Below, one piece after another: positions 18,406-27,410 of a stretch of 64,000 nt of DNA. Location: assembly GCF_001746205.1 (NCBI RefSeq), contig NZ_MDCO01000009.1, positions 124,001 through 188,000 of the forward strand. The letters are read 5' to 3'. Numbering within the stretch: the first letter of the stretch is position 1; each line of letters opens with the position of its first letter. Made by a program: the position numbers and the translations under genes. Source of the DNA: Brachyspira hampsonii (GTDB lineage: Bacteria > Spirochaetota > Brachyspiria > Brachyspirales > Brachyspiraceae). The notes under the pieces were generated by a model. It was not told where the DNA came from. It saw only the letters and a list, made by a program, of their open reading frames with translations, and made no database searches.

Positions 18406-19533
18406 ATGAGTGTATCCATATCTATTGAAAATGTAGTGAAACGCTATGATAAGCTTACAATAATACCTGATCTTTCATTAAATATAAAAAACGGAGAATT
18501 TTTTACTTTGCTTGGACCGTCAGGATGCGGAAAAACAACTCTTTTGCGTATGATTGCAGGATTTAACACAATAGAAGGCGGAACAATAAAATTTGATGAA
18601 GATGTAATCAATAATATTCAGGCTCATAAAAGAAATATTGGTATGGTATTTCAAAACTATGCAATATTCCCTCATATGACTGTAAGAGAGAATGTTGAAT
18701 ACGGACTAAAACTAAGAAAAGAAAATAAAGAATCTATGAAGAAAAAAGTAGATGAAATACTGCATACAGTAAAAATAGAAGAATATCAGCACAGACTTCC
18801 TGAAATATTATCAGGAGGACAGCAGCAGAGAGTAGCTTTAGCAAGAGCAATAGTTATAACTCCAAATGTTTTACTTATGGATGAACCTCTTTCTAATTTA
18901 GACGCCAAATTAAGAATAGAAATGAGAAGTGCAATAAAAGATATACAGAAACAAATAGGAATAACAACTATTTATGTTACCCATGATCAGGAAGAAGCAC
19001 TTGCCATATCTGACAGAATAGCTGTGATGAAAAACGGCATTATACAGCAGGTGGGAAGTCCTATAAATATTTATACAAGACCTTATAATGTATTTGTTGC
19101 TACTTTTATAGGTCATTCAAATTTATTCTATGCCAGCATAAAAATAGAAGGAAATGATACATATATTTTATTCAGATGCGGATACAAATTGAAAATGAAT
19201 AATTTATTAGATGTTAAAGACGGTGATGAAGTTATTGTAGGTATAAGACCTGAAGAATTTTTTATTAATTCTGAAAATGAAGAAGGTATGAAAGCTAAAA
19301 TTTTATCTAAAACTTTTCTTGGAAAATATACTAATTATTTACTGCATTTTAATGATAATGAAATTATTCCTAATCAGGCAGGCATAGAATACTCTCAAGA
19401 TTCATCTTACACAGAAAGAATGTATGAAAAAGATGAAATAATAATTTTAAAACCTAATATTAATAAAATTAATGTATTTACAATGAATATGGAAAAAAGC
19501 CTTATAAAAGGGGTAAAAAAATATGAGATTTAA
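18406..19533 (+). CDS. ABC transporter ATP-binding protein (PotA/FbpC-like), without its membrane partners nearby
   Basis: 375 residues. Walker A GPSGCGKTT (37-45), ABC signature LSGGQQQR (135-142), Walker B with LLMDEPLSNLDAKLR and switch His in VTHDQEEA are all intact. The C-terminal 130 residues form a TOBE-type regulatory domain (PEEFF around residue 285). This architecture belongs to importers of polyamines, Fe(III) or sugars. No permease or binding protein lies beside it, so it may serve permeases encoded elsewhere. A strong AAAGGAG site precedes the ATG. It stands alone between two gaps of 230-290 bp in which I see no other gene. Confidence 0.88.
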   Translation: MSVSISIENVVKRYDKLTIIPDLSLNIKNGEFFTLLGPSGCGKTTLLRMIAGFNTIEGGTIKFDEDVINNIQAHKRNIGMVFQNYAIFPHMTVRENVEYGLKLRKENKESMKKKVDEILHTVKIEEYQHRLPEILSGGQQQRVALARAIVITPNVLLMDEPLSNLDAKLRIEMRSAIKDIQKQIGITTIYVTHDQEEALAISDRIAVMKNGIIQQVGSPINIYTRPYNVFVATFIGHSNLFYASIKIEGNDTYILFRCGYKLKMNNLLDVKDGDEVIVGIRPEEFFINSENEEGMKAKILSKTFLGKYTNYLLHFNDNEIIPNQAGIEYSQDSSYTERMYEKDEIIILKPNINKINVFTMNMEKSLIKGVKKYEI

Positions 19534-19670
19534 AAAATTATTTTTCATATAAAAGATAATCAATTTATATAACATAAAATAGAGTATCACTAAGTTTTTA
19601 ATGAGTAAAATAATATAATTTTTTTATATTTTTTAATAAATAAATATTTACTGTATAATATAAATTATAA

Positions 19671-19699
19671 TTGTTTTTTTACTTTATATACATTATAAT
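19671..19699 (+). promoter_or_regulatory. promoter of the GldA-like exporter operon
   Basis: TTGTTT (19671-19676), 17-bp spacer, TATAAT (19694-19699), 65 bp before the start codon. Confidence 0.55.
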
Positions 19700-19763
19700 G
19701 TTTTTCTACTTATATATTTTTAGATTTTAATTTTTAGCAATATACAAAATATAAAGGAATAAA

Positions 19764-20711
19764 ATGATATCAGTAGATAATTTAAACAAATACTACGGTA
19801 ATTTTCATGCTCTAAAAGGAGTAAGTTTTGAGATAAAATCAGGAGAGATTGTAGGAATACTAGGACCTAACGGAGCAGGAAAATCAACTACTTTAAGAAT
19901 ACTAACATGCTACCTTTCACCTACAAGCGGAAATGCAATTATTGACGGAAAAAGCATATTAAATAATGAAAGAGAAGTTAAAAAAGTTATAGGATATTTA
20001 CCAGAATCAGCACCGCTTTATGATGATATGAGTGTATTTGATTATCTTGTTTATATGGCTGAAATTCAGGAGCTTGAAAGAAGCAGATTAAATGAGAGAC
20101 TTCATTATGTTGTAGAAGCATGCAGTCTTAAAGATGTTATATCAAAGTCAATTGGGGAGCTTTCTAAAGGTTATAAACAGAGAGTTGGTATTGCAGGAGC
20201 TATAATTCATGACCCTAAAATACTTATATTAGACGAGCCTACAAACGGACTTGACCCAAATCAAATAGTAGAAATAAGAGAACTTATAAAAGAACTTGGT
20301 AAAGAAAAAACCGTTCTTATATCAACTCATATATTAAGCGAAGTTGAGGCTACTTGCTCAAGGGCTATTATTATTAATCAGGGTAATGTTATCGCTGATG
20401 CTGACCCTAAACATTTAACTCTAAATAACAGCAAAGAAAATAAAATATCTTCAAGAATAAAATTATCTGTTAAAACTAATGATGATAATAGTAAAATAAT
20501 AGAAAAACTAAAAAAAATAGAAAATGTTTATGATGTAAAAATAGAAAATAATGATAATTTAAAAGATATAATAGTATATTCCAATGATGAAGAGCCTAGA
20601 GAAAAAATTTATACTTTTATAAAAAGTACAGATTGGATAATATATGAAATGTTCAGAGAAAGAGAAAATTTAGAAGAAGTATTCCATACATTAACAAAAG
20701 GAGATAAATAA
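19764..20711 (+). CDS. GldA-like ABC exporter ATPase
   Basis: 315 residues. Walker A GPNGAGKST (34-42), signature LSKGYKQR, Walker B LILDEPTNGLDP and switch His in STHILSEVE are intact. The C-terminal 90 residues are an extension typical of ABC-2-type exporter ATPases. It is the first gene of a run with an ABC-2 permease and a DUF4340 protein, an arrangement known from gliding/motility-type (Gld) and related exporters in many bacteria. It hydrolyses ATP at the inner membrane; the cargo is unknown. The next gene starts on the base after its stop codon. Confidence 0.88.
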   Translation: MISVDNLNKYYGNFHALKGVSFEIKSGEIVGILGPNGAGKSTTLRILTCYLSPTSGNAIIDGKSILNNEREVKKVIGYLPESAPLYDDMSVFDYLVYMAEIQELERSRLNERLHYVVEACSLKDVISKSIGELSKGYKQRVGIAGAIIHDPKILILDEPTNGLDPNQIVEIRELIKELGKEKTVLISTHILSEVEATCSRAIIINQGNVIADADPKHLTLNNSKENKISSRIKLSVKTNDDNSKIIEKLKKIENVYDVKIENNDNLKDIIVYSNDEEPREKIYTFIKSTDWIIYEMFRERENLEEVFHTLTKGDK

Positions 20712-21437
20712 GTGCAGTCAATAAGTTATACTATAAATAAATCTAATGTTATATTAAAAAAAGAATTAAGACATATTTTCTTTTCTCCTACAGCATATAT
20801 ATTTTCAGCAATATTTTTAATAGTGAGCGGAGTATATTTCTTCTCAAGATTTTTTATACTTCAGCAGAATGATATGCAGGATTTTTTCAGTATTCTGCCT
20901 TTAATACTATCGCTTATAATTCCGCCTATCACTATGGGATTACTATCAAGTGAATTTTCAAGCGGTTCTTATGAGCTTATAAGCACTCAGTCAGTCTCTG
21001 CTTTGGAAATTATACTAGGAAAATTCTTTTCGGCAGTGATATTTATGCTTTTTGCTTTAATACCTACTATACTCTATCCTATTACATTAAGTTTTTTGGG
21101 AAGATTAGATATCGGACCTATTATTGCCGGATATATAGGAAGCGTATTTCTTATTATGGCTTTATGTGCTATAGGCATATTCGCATCTTCCGCTACAAAA
21201 AATCAAATAGTCGCTTTAATTGTAGGGCTTGCAATTATGATATCTTTAAATATGTTTTTGAGATATTTAACTTTGCTTTTCCCTGCTTCTGTTAATTTTA
21301 TAGAGGTAATAAGCGGCGATTATCATTTCGCTAATATAGCAAGAGGGGTATTAGATTTAAGAGATATTATGTACTTTCTATCAGTTACAGTAATATTCCT
21401 ATATTTAGCAAATATTATGCTTGAAAACAGAAAATAA
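20712..21437 (+). CDS. ABC-2-type (GldF-like) permease
   Basis: 241 residues with six hydrophobic helices, the typical ABC-2/GldF size. It begins with GTG directly after the stop of the ATPase gene, so translation is coupled. The conserved helix-2 segment FSSGSYELISTQSVS followed by ILGKFFSA matches the coupling region of this permease family. It is the inner-membrane half of the exporter. In many genomes a GldG-type extracytoplasmic protein gene comes next; here only 50 bp separate it from the DUF4340 gene, so no GldG is encoded at this place. Confidence 0.85.
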   Translation: MQSISYTINKSNVILKKELRHIFFSPTAYIFSAIFLIVSGVYFFSRFFILQQNDMQDFFSILPLILSLIIPPITMGLLSSEFSSGSYELISTQSVSALEIILGKFFSAVIFMLFALIPTILYPITLSFLGRLDIGPIIAGYIGSVFLIMALCAIGIFASSATKNQIVALIVGLAIMISLNMFLRYLTLLFPASVNFIEVISGDYHFANIARGVLDLRDIMYFLSVTVIFLYLANIMLENRK

Positions 21438-21487
21438 TTTACGATATTAAAAATTAAAAGAAATTATAAACTTATAGGATAAATAAA

Positions 21488-22507
21488 ATGAACAAAAATG
21501 TTACAAAAATTATAGTTTTACTTATAGCATTGGCGGCAATAAGTGTTACAGCATTTCTAACAACTAAAAAAAGCCGTGAAAAAATGGAAGCAAATAAACC
21601 TAGAAAACAGCTTTTTGAACTAAATGAAACTAATGTTACTAAATATGAATTAAAATATAGTGAAGAACCAATTATCGTAGAAAAAATAGATGAAACTTGG
21701 AAAGTTGTATCTCCTTCTAATAATTATAAAATAGATCAGTTAGAGGCATTTGCAAATGTTAAAAACTTTAATACTTTGAATATAGATACTACAATAACAA
21801 ATCTTGCTGAATTGGATTCATTTGGTTTGGAAAATCCAAGCAATGAATTCACTGTTTGGGAAGGAAACAAAGAATACAAAGTATTTGTTGGAAATAAAAC
21901 TGCAGATGAAGAAAAATATTATGTTAAATATAATGATGAATATTTCAGTGTAGAGCTTGTTTATATAGAAGCATTAAAGAAAACTATTGATATGCTAAGA
22001 GATAAGCAAATATTTGACAAAACTATTTATATTGATTCTGTAGTAAAAACAGAGAGCAATATAAGAGATTATACAAATACTATCATAAAAGAAAATAGAA
22101 CTAATTGGGTTGTTGATGGGGTAGATGAAGAAATTAATTTAAATAAGGCCTACAGAGATTTTGAAACATTATCATTGGTTAAAGCTATAGGTTTTGTATA
22201 TGATGAGAATATGCTAAAATATTTAAATAGATTATTCAGAATACCTGATGCTACTATTACTATATACATGGAAGATAACACTAAAACTGAGTATCAATTA
22301 GTATATGATAATAATGATAACAGAGTATATGTTAAACCTAAAAGCGGTATAATATATGAAGTAGACTATAATATATATTCGGCTGCTATGCGTGACAGAA
22401 GTTATTATATAAAAACTGAAGATGATGAAAAAGAAATGAATAATGATGAAAATAATCCTTATATGGAAGAAGATGGCATGAGATTAGATGAAAATTTGCA
22501 GCAATAA
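21488..22507 (+). CDS. DUF4340 membrane-anchored protein
   Basis: 339 residues. A single N-terminal hydrophobic helix (about 6-24) anchors a large extracytoplasmic part. The DUF4340 repeat pattern is visible twice: a lysine-rich 'V-x-K-x-D-E-T-W-K-V-V-S-P' near residue 65, and 'L-D-S-F-G-L-E-N-P' followed by a strand pair near residue 110. The C-terminus is acidic. The family is associated with GldA/GldF/GldG exporters, as here. Its biochemical role is unknown. Intact. Confidence 0.8.
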   Translation: MNKNVTKIIVLLIALAAISVTAFLTTKKSREKMEANKPRKQLFELNETNVTKYELKYSEEPIIVEKIDETWKVVSPSNNYKIDQLEAFANVKNFNTLNIDTTITNLAELDSFGLENPSNEFTVWEGNKEYKVFVGNKTADEEKYYVKYNDEYFSVELVYIEALKKTIDMLRDKQIFDKTIYIDSVVKTESNIRDYTNTIIKENRTNWVVDGVDEEINLNKAYRDFETLSLVKAIGFVYDENMLKYLNRLFRIPDATITIYMEDNTKTEYQLVYDNNDNRVYVKPKSGIIYEVDYNIYSAAMRDRSYYIKTEDDEKEMNNDENNPYMEEDGMRLDENLQQ

Positions 22508-22532
22508 ATTTTAATAAATACAGGAGTAAATT

Positions 22533-23087
22533 ATGAAAAAGCAAATACCTAATTTACTAAGCATTAGCAGAATAGTTTTATCCCCGCTTGTTATATTTCT
22601 GTACTTTTACAATTCTATGATAAGTGCGGTATTAGCATTGATATTTCTCATAATATTAGAAATCACAGATGCTTTAGACGGTGCTATGGCTAGAAAATTT
22701 AATCTTGTTAGTGATTTAGGAAAAGTGCTTGATCCTTTTGCTGATACTGTATTTCATATAACTATGTTTACAATATTTCTTTATGAAGGTTCTATGCCTA
22801 TATGGATGTATATAATATCACTTTATAGAGATATGTTTTCAATGTTTATAAGAATTTTAGGCGGATTAAGAGGTTTTGCTGTTGCTGCTAAATTCAGCGG
22901 CAAACTTAAAACTGCATCAAGAGCTGCTGCTGTAGTAATAATATTTCTTATAAAGATATTAAAACATACAGAAATATCGCTTCCTTATGATCAAATAACA
23001 TACTACAGTTTATTAGTTGTTACAATAATAACAATATATTCATTCTTTGATTATATGCCTTTAATAACAGGAAAATCAAATAAATAA
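22533..23087 (+). CDS. pgsA: CDP-diacylglycerol-glycerol-3-phosphate 3-phosphatidyltransferase
   Basis: 184 residues, five or six membrane helices. The CDP-alcohol phosphotransferase motif D-G-x2-A-R-x8-G-x3-D-x3-D is complete (Asp46/Asp49-Gly50 through Asp67 and Asp71). It makes phosphatidylglycerophosphate from CDP-diacylglycerol and glycerol-3-phosphate, the first committed step to phosphatidylglycerol, in the inner membrane. The family also contains phosphatidylserine and other synthases, so the acceptor alcohol is inferred from overall similarity. It is the last gene of the exporter operon, 25 bp after the DUF4340 gene, with AGGAG ahead of the ATG and a terminator behind. Confidence 0.85.
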   Translation: MKKQIPNLLSISRIVLSPLVIFLYFYNSMISAVLALIFLIILEITDALDGAMARKFNLVSDLGKVLDPFADTVFHITMFTIFLYEGSMPIWMYIISLYRDMFSMFIRILGGLRGFAVAAKFSGKLKTASRAAAVVIIFLIKILKHTEISLPYDQITYYSLLVVTIITIYSFFDYMPLITGKSNK

Positions 23088-23095
23088 TAATGTAA

Positions 23096-23135
23096 AAGGC
23101 TATTCTTATATTATTTTGAGAATAGCCTTCTATAT
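23096..23135. terminator. bidirectional terminator between pgsA and the convergent OMP gene
   Basis: Perfect 11-bp stem AAGGCTATTCT (23096-23106) with its complement at 23119-23129, between two converging genes. Confidence 0.85.
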
Positions 23136-23140
23136 ATTAA

Positions 23141-23713
23141 TCAAAACCAATATCTAAATCCGAAATCTCCTGAGAATCTGAAGAATTTAGAAAAAGTCCA
23201 ACCCGTATGACTAGGATACCAGCCAAAAGTTCCAAAGCCATCACTTCCTATAGATATTACATTAAGCCCTGGAGAAACCTGCAAAAATATTTCCCAATCC
23301 ATATCAACTATAAAAGAAACTCCCAAAGGAAGCCTAAAACCCAAACCTAAATTCCAATAATTATTTCCAAACTCTGCAACCGCTTCAGCTCCAGGTCCGA
23401 AATAAAGCCAAGCATCAGAATTACCCGCTTTTCCTATTCTATATTTTAATGCCCACCAATCAGCATTAGCACTAAGCCCAAACCAAGCCCATCCCTTACT
23501 TGATATTCCTATATTTAATATTCCGCTAAACATCAATGGAAAATTATCAATTTTGCCGGTTACACCTAAAGAAGCCTGACTTGGAAAACTGAATCTCAAA
23601 AAAAATCCTGCCGCAGCACCATTGGGATAATCTGCATACAGTTTAGATGATGCCGAGAAAAAAGAAATGAAAATCAAAAAACATACACTATAAATTATTA
23701 CTCTTTTTAACAT
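23141..23713 (-). CDS. outer-membrane beta-barrel candidate (paralogue 1)
   Basis: 190 residues. The signal peptide ends near residue 28 (SKLYA before DYPNG). The mature part alternates hydrophobic and polar residues, is rich in Gly and aromatic residues, and ends in GFRYWF with a terminal Phe, as outer-membrane barrels do. Its layout and many motifs (ADWWALKYRIGKAGNSD, YFGPG, PLMFSG) match the next gene, so the two are paralogues. About 160 mature residues fit an eight-stranded barrel. Role unknown. Confidence 0.75.
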   Translation of the reverse strand: MLKRVIIYSVCFLIFISFFSASSKLYADYPNGAAAGFFLRFSFPSQASLGVTGKIDNFPLMFSGILNIGISSKGWAWFGLSANADWWALKYRIGKAGNSDAWLYFGPGAEAVAEFGNNYWNLGLGFRLPLGVSFIVDMDWEIFLQVSPGLNVISIGSDGFGTFGWYPSHTGWTFSKFFRFSGDFGFRYWF

Positions 23714-23779
23714 ATAAACAAAACCTAATTACTTACTTTATATAAATATAAAAAATAATATAAAAAAGTGAAAAATTAT

Positions 23780-23817
23780 AATAAAAATAAAAAGCCCCGC
23801 TATAAGATAACGGAGCT
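23780..23817 (-). terminator. terminator of the paralogue 2 gene
   Basis: On the minus strand, a stem AGCTCCG/CGGGGCT (one G-T pair; 23793-23799 with 23811-23817) followed by a T-rich run. Confidence 0.75.
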
Positions 23818-23840
23818 ATAGACATTCTAAAATAATAATA

Positions 23841-24422
23841 TTAGAACCAATATCTAAATCCAACTTGGAATGTCAAATGTAAGAAATGTCCTACATTCCA
23901 ACGATTTCTATGTCTATCATCAGTATCTCCTAGATAAAAACCTAACAAAGATACTCCATAACTATCCGCATGCAAAACGTTAACAACTGGAGCAGGTTCC
24001 AAGAATATTTCCCATTGATTTTTAATTAAGAATGAAAAACCTATAGGCATTCTTAAACCAGCATTAATTGACCAATAATATGAACCAAAAGCAGTATCAG
24101 CGGCAAGTCCAGGTCCTAAATAGAAATGAACATCAGATTCCCCTGCTTTACCCAAAGGTATTTTTAGTCCCCACCAATCCATAGTTAAACCAATACCAAA
24201 ATATTGATAACCATCATTAAATACATTTGCTACAGCCTGAACACCAAACATCAAAGGTACTCCGTCAAATTGACCTACTAATGTTAAACCTTGGTTAGGA
24301 TATCCAAAAAATAAAGAAGCTCCTATCGCAGCTCCATCCGAATAAGCAGCTTCAGCTTTCTTAGGTACTGCAACAACTAAAACAGCCATCATAAGAGATA
24401 CAAGTGTAATCTTTTTTAACAT
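23841..24422 (-). CDS. outer-membrane beta-barrel candidate (paralogue 2)
   Basis: 193 residues from the ATG at 24422: the GGAG inside an earlier in-frame ATG (24434) is at the right distance to serve this one. The signal peptide ends at about residue 25 (KKAEA before AYSDG). The mature part shares the motif set of the neighbouring paralogue (MDWWGLKIPLGKAGESD, YLGPG, PLMFG, terminal GFRYWF). It probably forms an eight-stranded outer-membrane barrel. It has its own terminator, so the pair is two transcription units and not one. Confidence 0.75.
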   Translation of the reverse strand: MLKKITLVSLMMAVLVVAVPKKAEAAYSDGAAIGASLFFGYPNQGLTLVGQFDGVPLMFGVQAVANVFNDGYQYFGIGLTMDWWGLKIPLGKAGESDVHFYLGPGLAADTAFGSYYWSINAGLRMPIGFSFLIKNQWEIFLEPAPVVNVLHADSYGVSLLGFYLGDTDDRHRNRWNVGHFLHLTFQVGFRYWF

Positions 24423-24550
24423 AATATTCTCCATTTATTATTTCTTTTTACAATATACTATTTATGTACAAAAATGTCAACAAGCAGCATAAATTATTAA
24501 TAATCAAATTTCTATGATATAATTATAAAATTATATAACTTAGTATAATT

Positions 24551-25655
24551 TTATTTTTTTATTTGCTGTTTAAGATATGCAGATATGAATTCATCTATAT
24601 TGCCGTCCATTACAGAGTTCATATTTCCGCTTTCGCAGCCTGTTCTTAAATCTTTTACCATTTGATAAGGCTGGAAAACATAACTTCTTATCTGATTGCC
24701 CCAAGCTATATCGGTTTTCTCACCTGCTATTTTTTGTTTTTCTTTATCCAATTTTTCTTTTTCTAATTGATAAAGTTTAGCTTTGAGCATTTTCATAGCC
24801 ATATCTTTATTATTATGCTGACTTCTTTCTGCCTGACATTGAACAACTGTATTAGTTGGTATATGAGTTATTCTAATAGCTGATGAAGTTTTATTAACAT
24901 GCTGTCCGCCTGCTCCGGAAGCTCTGTAAGTATCTATTCTTAAATCAGCAGGATTTATTTCTACTTCGATATCTTCATCTATATCCGGCATAACACTAAC
25001 CGCAACAAATGAAGTATGTCTTTTGGCATTAGCATCAAAAGGGGATATTCTTACAAGTCTATGCACCCCTATCTCTGAACGCAAATATCCATAAGCATAA
25101 AGCCCCTGAACATAAAAACTTATCTGTTTTATTCCTGCTTCATCTCCGGGAAGTTCATCGGTTGTTTCAACAGTAAACCCATGTCTTTCGCAGAATCTTA
25201 CATACATTCTTGAAAGCATAGAAGCCCAATCACAGCTCTCAGTACCGCCAGCCCCTGCATTCAAAGTTAAATATGCATTCTTACTGTCAAATTCCCCAGA
25301 AAATAAATTCTTTGTTTCTAATTCATCAAAAACTTTCTGCAATTCTAAGCATTCAGTTTCTAATTCTTTTTCCATTTCAGTATCATTTGACTCTATAGCC
25401 ATTTCTACCAATTCATATATATTATTGGAATTCTTTATCAAATTTTCAACAGGCTCTATTTTATCAAGAAGAAGCATTCTCTCCTTCATAAGTTTCTGAG
25501 CCGATATATTATCATTCCAAAAATCATCTTTAGCTGATATCTCATCTATCTCCTTAACCCTTTTATAAATAGAATCCGGGTCAAAGATACCCCCTTAATA
25601 CTTCAGATTGCTCTTTAATATTAGATACTATACTTTTAATTTCTGATAATGTCAT
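24551..25655 (-). CDS. prfB: peptide chain release factor 2, with programmed +1 frameshift
   Basis: The true gene runs from the ATG at 25655 through 24 codons to an in-frame TGA (25583-25581), preceded by AGGGGGTATCTT, then continues one base forward into the main frame, giving about 367 residues. Without the shift only a 24-residue peptide would be made, and an annotation starting at 25489 would lose the first 55 residues. RF2 recognises UAA and UGA through the tripeptide SPF (in RISPFDANAK) and releases the chain through GGQ (in ASGAGGQHVN). The C-terminus is complete. The frameshift is the well-known self-limiting control: low RF2 favours the shift. Confidence 0.97.
25581..25596 (-). promoter_or_regulatory. 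RF2 programmed-frameshift site
   Basis: AGG-GGG-TAT-CTT-TGA-C on the minus strand: an internal Shine-Dalgarno-like AGGGGG, three bases before a slippery CTT, directly followed by a TGA stop and a C. It is identical in layout to the Escherichia coli prfB site. Confidence 0.97.
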
Positions 25656-25666
25656 AAAATGTCCTA

Positions 25667-25876
25667 CTATTATTACGATATAAACTCGCTGAAAATAGAT
25701 TATAACTAAAGTTATAATCTGCTCGTTTATATTCCAGCTATTATTACGATATAAACTCGCTGAAAATAGATTATAACTAAAGTTATAATCTGCTCGTTTA
25801 TATCTCGGCTATTATTACGATATAAACTCGCTGAAAATGTATTACAACTAAAGTTATAATCTGCTCGTTTATATCT
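25667..25876. repeat. three tandem copies of a 71-bp unit with nested palindromes
   Basis: Units begin at 25667, 25738 and 25809. Each starts with TATTATTACGATATAAACTCG and holds an inner palindrome (AGATTATAAC/GTTATAATCT) and an outer pair (ATATAAAC/GTTTATAT), so every copy can fold into a long hairpin. The first two copies are nearly identical; the third has a few changes. The array fills most of the gap between galK and prfB and ends 12 bp before the prfB start, so it may sit in the prfB leader. No reading frame is present. Confidence 0.85.
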
Positions 25877-26003
25877 AATTATTTTACAATATAAAAATAT
25901 TAATACATTAAATTCTTAATTACTATAATACAAAAATGCTATATTCATAATATATAACACTACAAAAAATATAATACTTAAAATAAATATTTTTTATTAA
26001 AAA

Positions 26004-27185
26004 TTACTCTTCTGTAGGCAAAATTCTAGTACCGCTGGATAGTTTTAATATATAAACATCAGCATCTCTTCTGGTTCTTTCTTTATAACGCGTATATAAA
26101 TTTTCTATAACATTTTCAACTTCAGTTTTTTTGAGGAACATTAAAACGCCTCCGCCAAAACCTGTACCTATCATTCTAGCTCCCAAAACACCGTCCATAT
26201 TCATAGCCTCTTCAACCAAAATATCCAATTCTGCAGTGGAAACTTCATATAATTTACTCAAACCATCATGAGTTTTAAGTATCAAATTAGCTAAATCTTT
26301 AACTGAACCCTTTTTAATAGCTTTTACTGCCTGATTAACTCTATCCTGCTCAGCAGAAACATATAATGCCCTTCTTTGCTCCTTGTTCTGCAAGGTTTCT
26401 TTAATAAAATCAGCATCTTTAACTTTCAAATCAGACAATGATTTTAAAGAACTTTTCTTTTCTTTTAATTTCTTTAATGCATTTTCACATTCTCTTTTTC
26501 TGGCATTATACTCCCCATCGCTGGAAGTTCTTTTTTTATTACTATTAATAACAGCCATACAGTAATCACCTAAATTGAAATCAAAATATTCATATTTAAG
26601 TGTTTTCATATTAAAGAAAAATAAAGTATTCTCTTTGGCTAAAAATATTGTAACATGATCGCTTAAAGATGTTCTATGAGATGCATACTTAATTTCGCCT
26701 TCATAAGATAATTTTGCCATTTCAATAGGGGCAACATCTTTAATATTGTTTATATCTAAAGCGGCAAAAGTTAAACAAGCACATAATGAGCTAGATGAAG
26801 CCAAAGATGTATTAAAAGGTAAATCTGTATATACAAATATATCCATACCATGTATTTTATATTCTTTTTCCAAAAGTACAGAATAAACACCTTTAAAATA
26901 AATAGCCCACTCATCTTCTTTATTCTTTTCTAAATCATCTAATGTAAATGATTTTCTAGCTTTAAAAGAATGGGCATATATATTCACTTTATTATCAGGT
27001 CTTTTTCTAGCTACTATATATGTCCCTCTGTCTATAGCAGAAGTTATAGTATCCCCATCTGAATAATCTATAAGTTCTCCTATAACTGTAACTCTTCCCG
27101 GTGCAAAATAAAGCTTTGTATCGCCTTTATGTCCAAAAACTTCTCTAAATCTTGCTACTATTTTTAAATGTAATCTAGGTATCAT
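26004..27185 (-). CDS. galK: galactokinase-like GHMP-family kinase
   Basis: 393 residues. The C-terminal GHMP motif (GARMIGTGFGGG, about 336-347) and the N-terminal Gly-Arg are present. Two signature motifs deviate: the substrate motif reads GRVTVIGELIDY where galactokinases have GEHxDY (His to Leu), and the phosphate-binding loop reads PFNTSLASSSSL where the usual form is P-x-G-x-G-L-S-S-S (both Gly residues lost). The catalytic-base region SLSDHVTI still has an Asp. It could be a divergent galactokinase, a GHMP kinase for another sugar, or a regulatory paralogue. Monocistronic on the minus strand; no other Leloir-pathway gene is nearby. Confidence 0.6.
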   Translation of the reverse strand: MIPRLHLKIVARFREVFGHKGDTKLYFAPGRVTVIGELIDYSDGDTITSAIDRGTYIVARKRPDNKVNIYAHSFKARKSFTLDDLEKNKEDEWAIYFKGVYSVLLEKEYKIHGMDIFVYTDLPFNTSLASSSSLCACLTFAALDINNIKDVAPIEMAKLSYEGEIKYASHRTSLSDHVTIFLAKENTLFFFNMKTLKYEYFDFNLGDYCMAVINSNKKRTSSDGEYNARKRECENALKKLKEKKSSLKSLSDLKVKDADFIKETLQNKEQRRALYVSAEQDRVNQAVKAIKKGSVKDLANLILKTHDGLSKLYEVSTAELDILVEEAMNMDGVLGARMIGTGFGGGVLMFLKKTEVENVIENLYTRYKERTRRDADVYILKLSSGTRILPTEE

Positions 27186-27345
27186 ACTAAATCTCTCAAA
27201 AATTATCTGTTATAAATATCATAAAATAAAAAAAAATCAATAGTATAAATAATAGTTATTCTAAAAAAATAATATTTTATGTTAAAAATATAGAATATAA
27301 ATCGTAAATTTTTCTTTAAACTAAAATAAATAATTATTAAAATAA

Positions 27346-27374
27346 TTGATTTTGATAAAAAACAATAATATAAT
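27346..27374 (+). promoter_or_regulatory. cyuA-type gene promoter
   Basis: TTGATT (27346-27351), 17-bp spacer, TATAAT (27369-27374), 36 bp before the start codon. Confidence 0.7.
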
Positions 27375-27410
27375 ATACAAAAGTACAAATACATAGTAGG
27401 ATTTTATTTT

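Noticed and set aside
25667-25876. CRISPR array
   Set aside because: The three units follow one another directly with no unique spacers and are internally palindromic; no cas genes are present.
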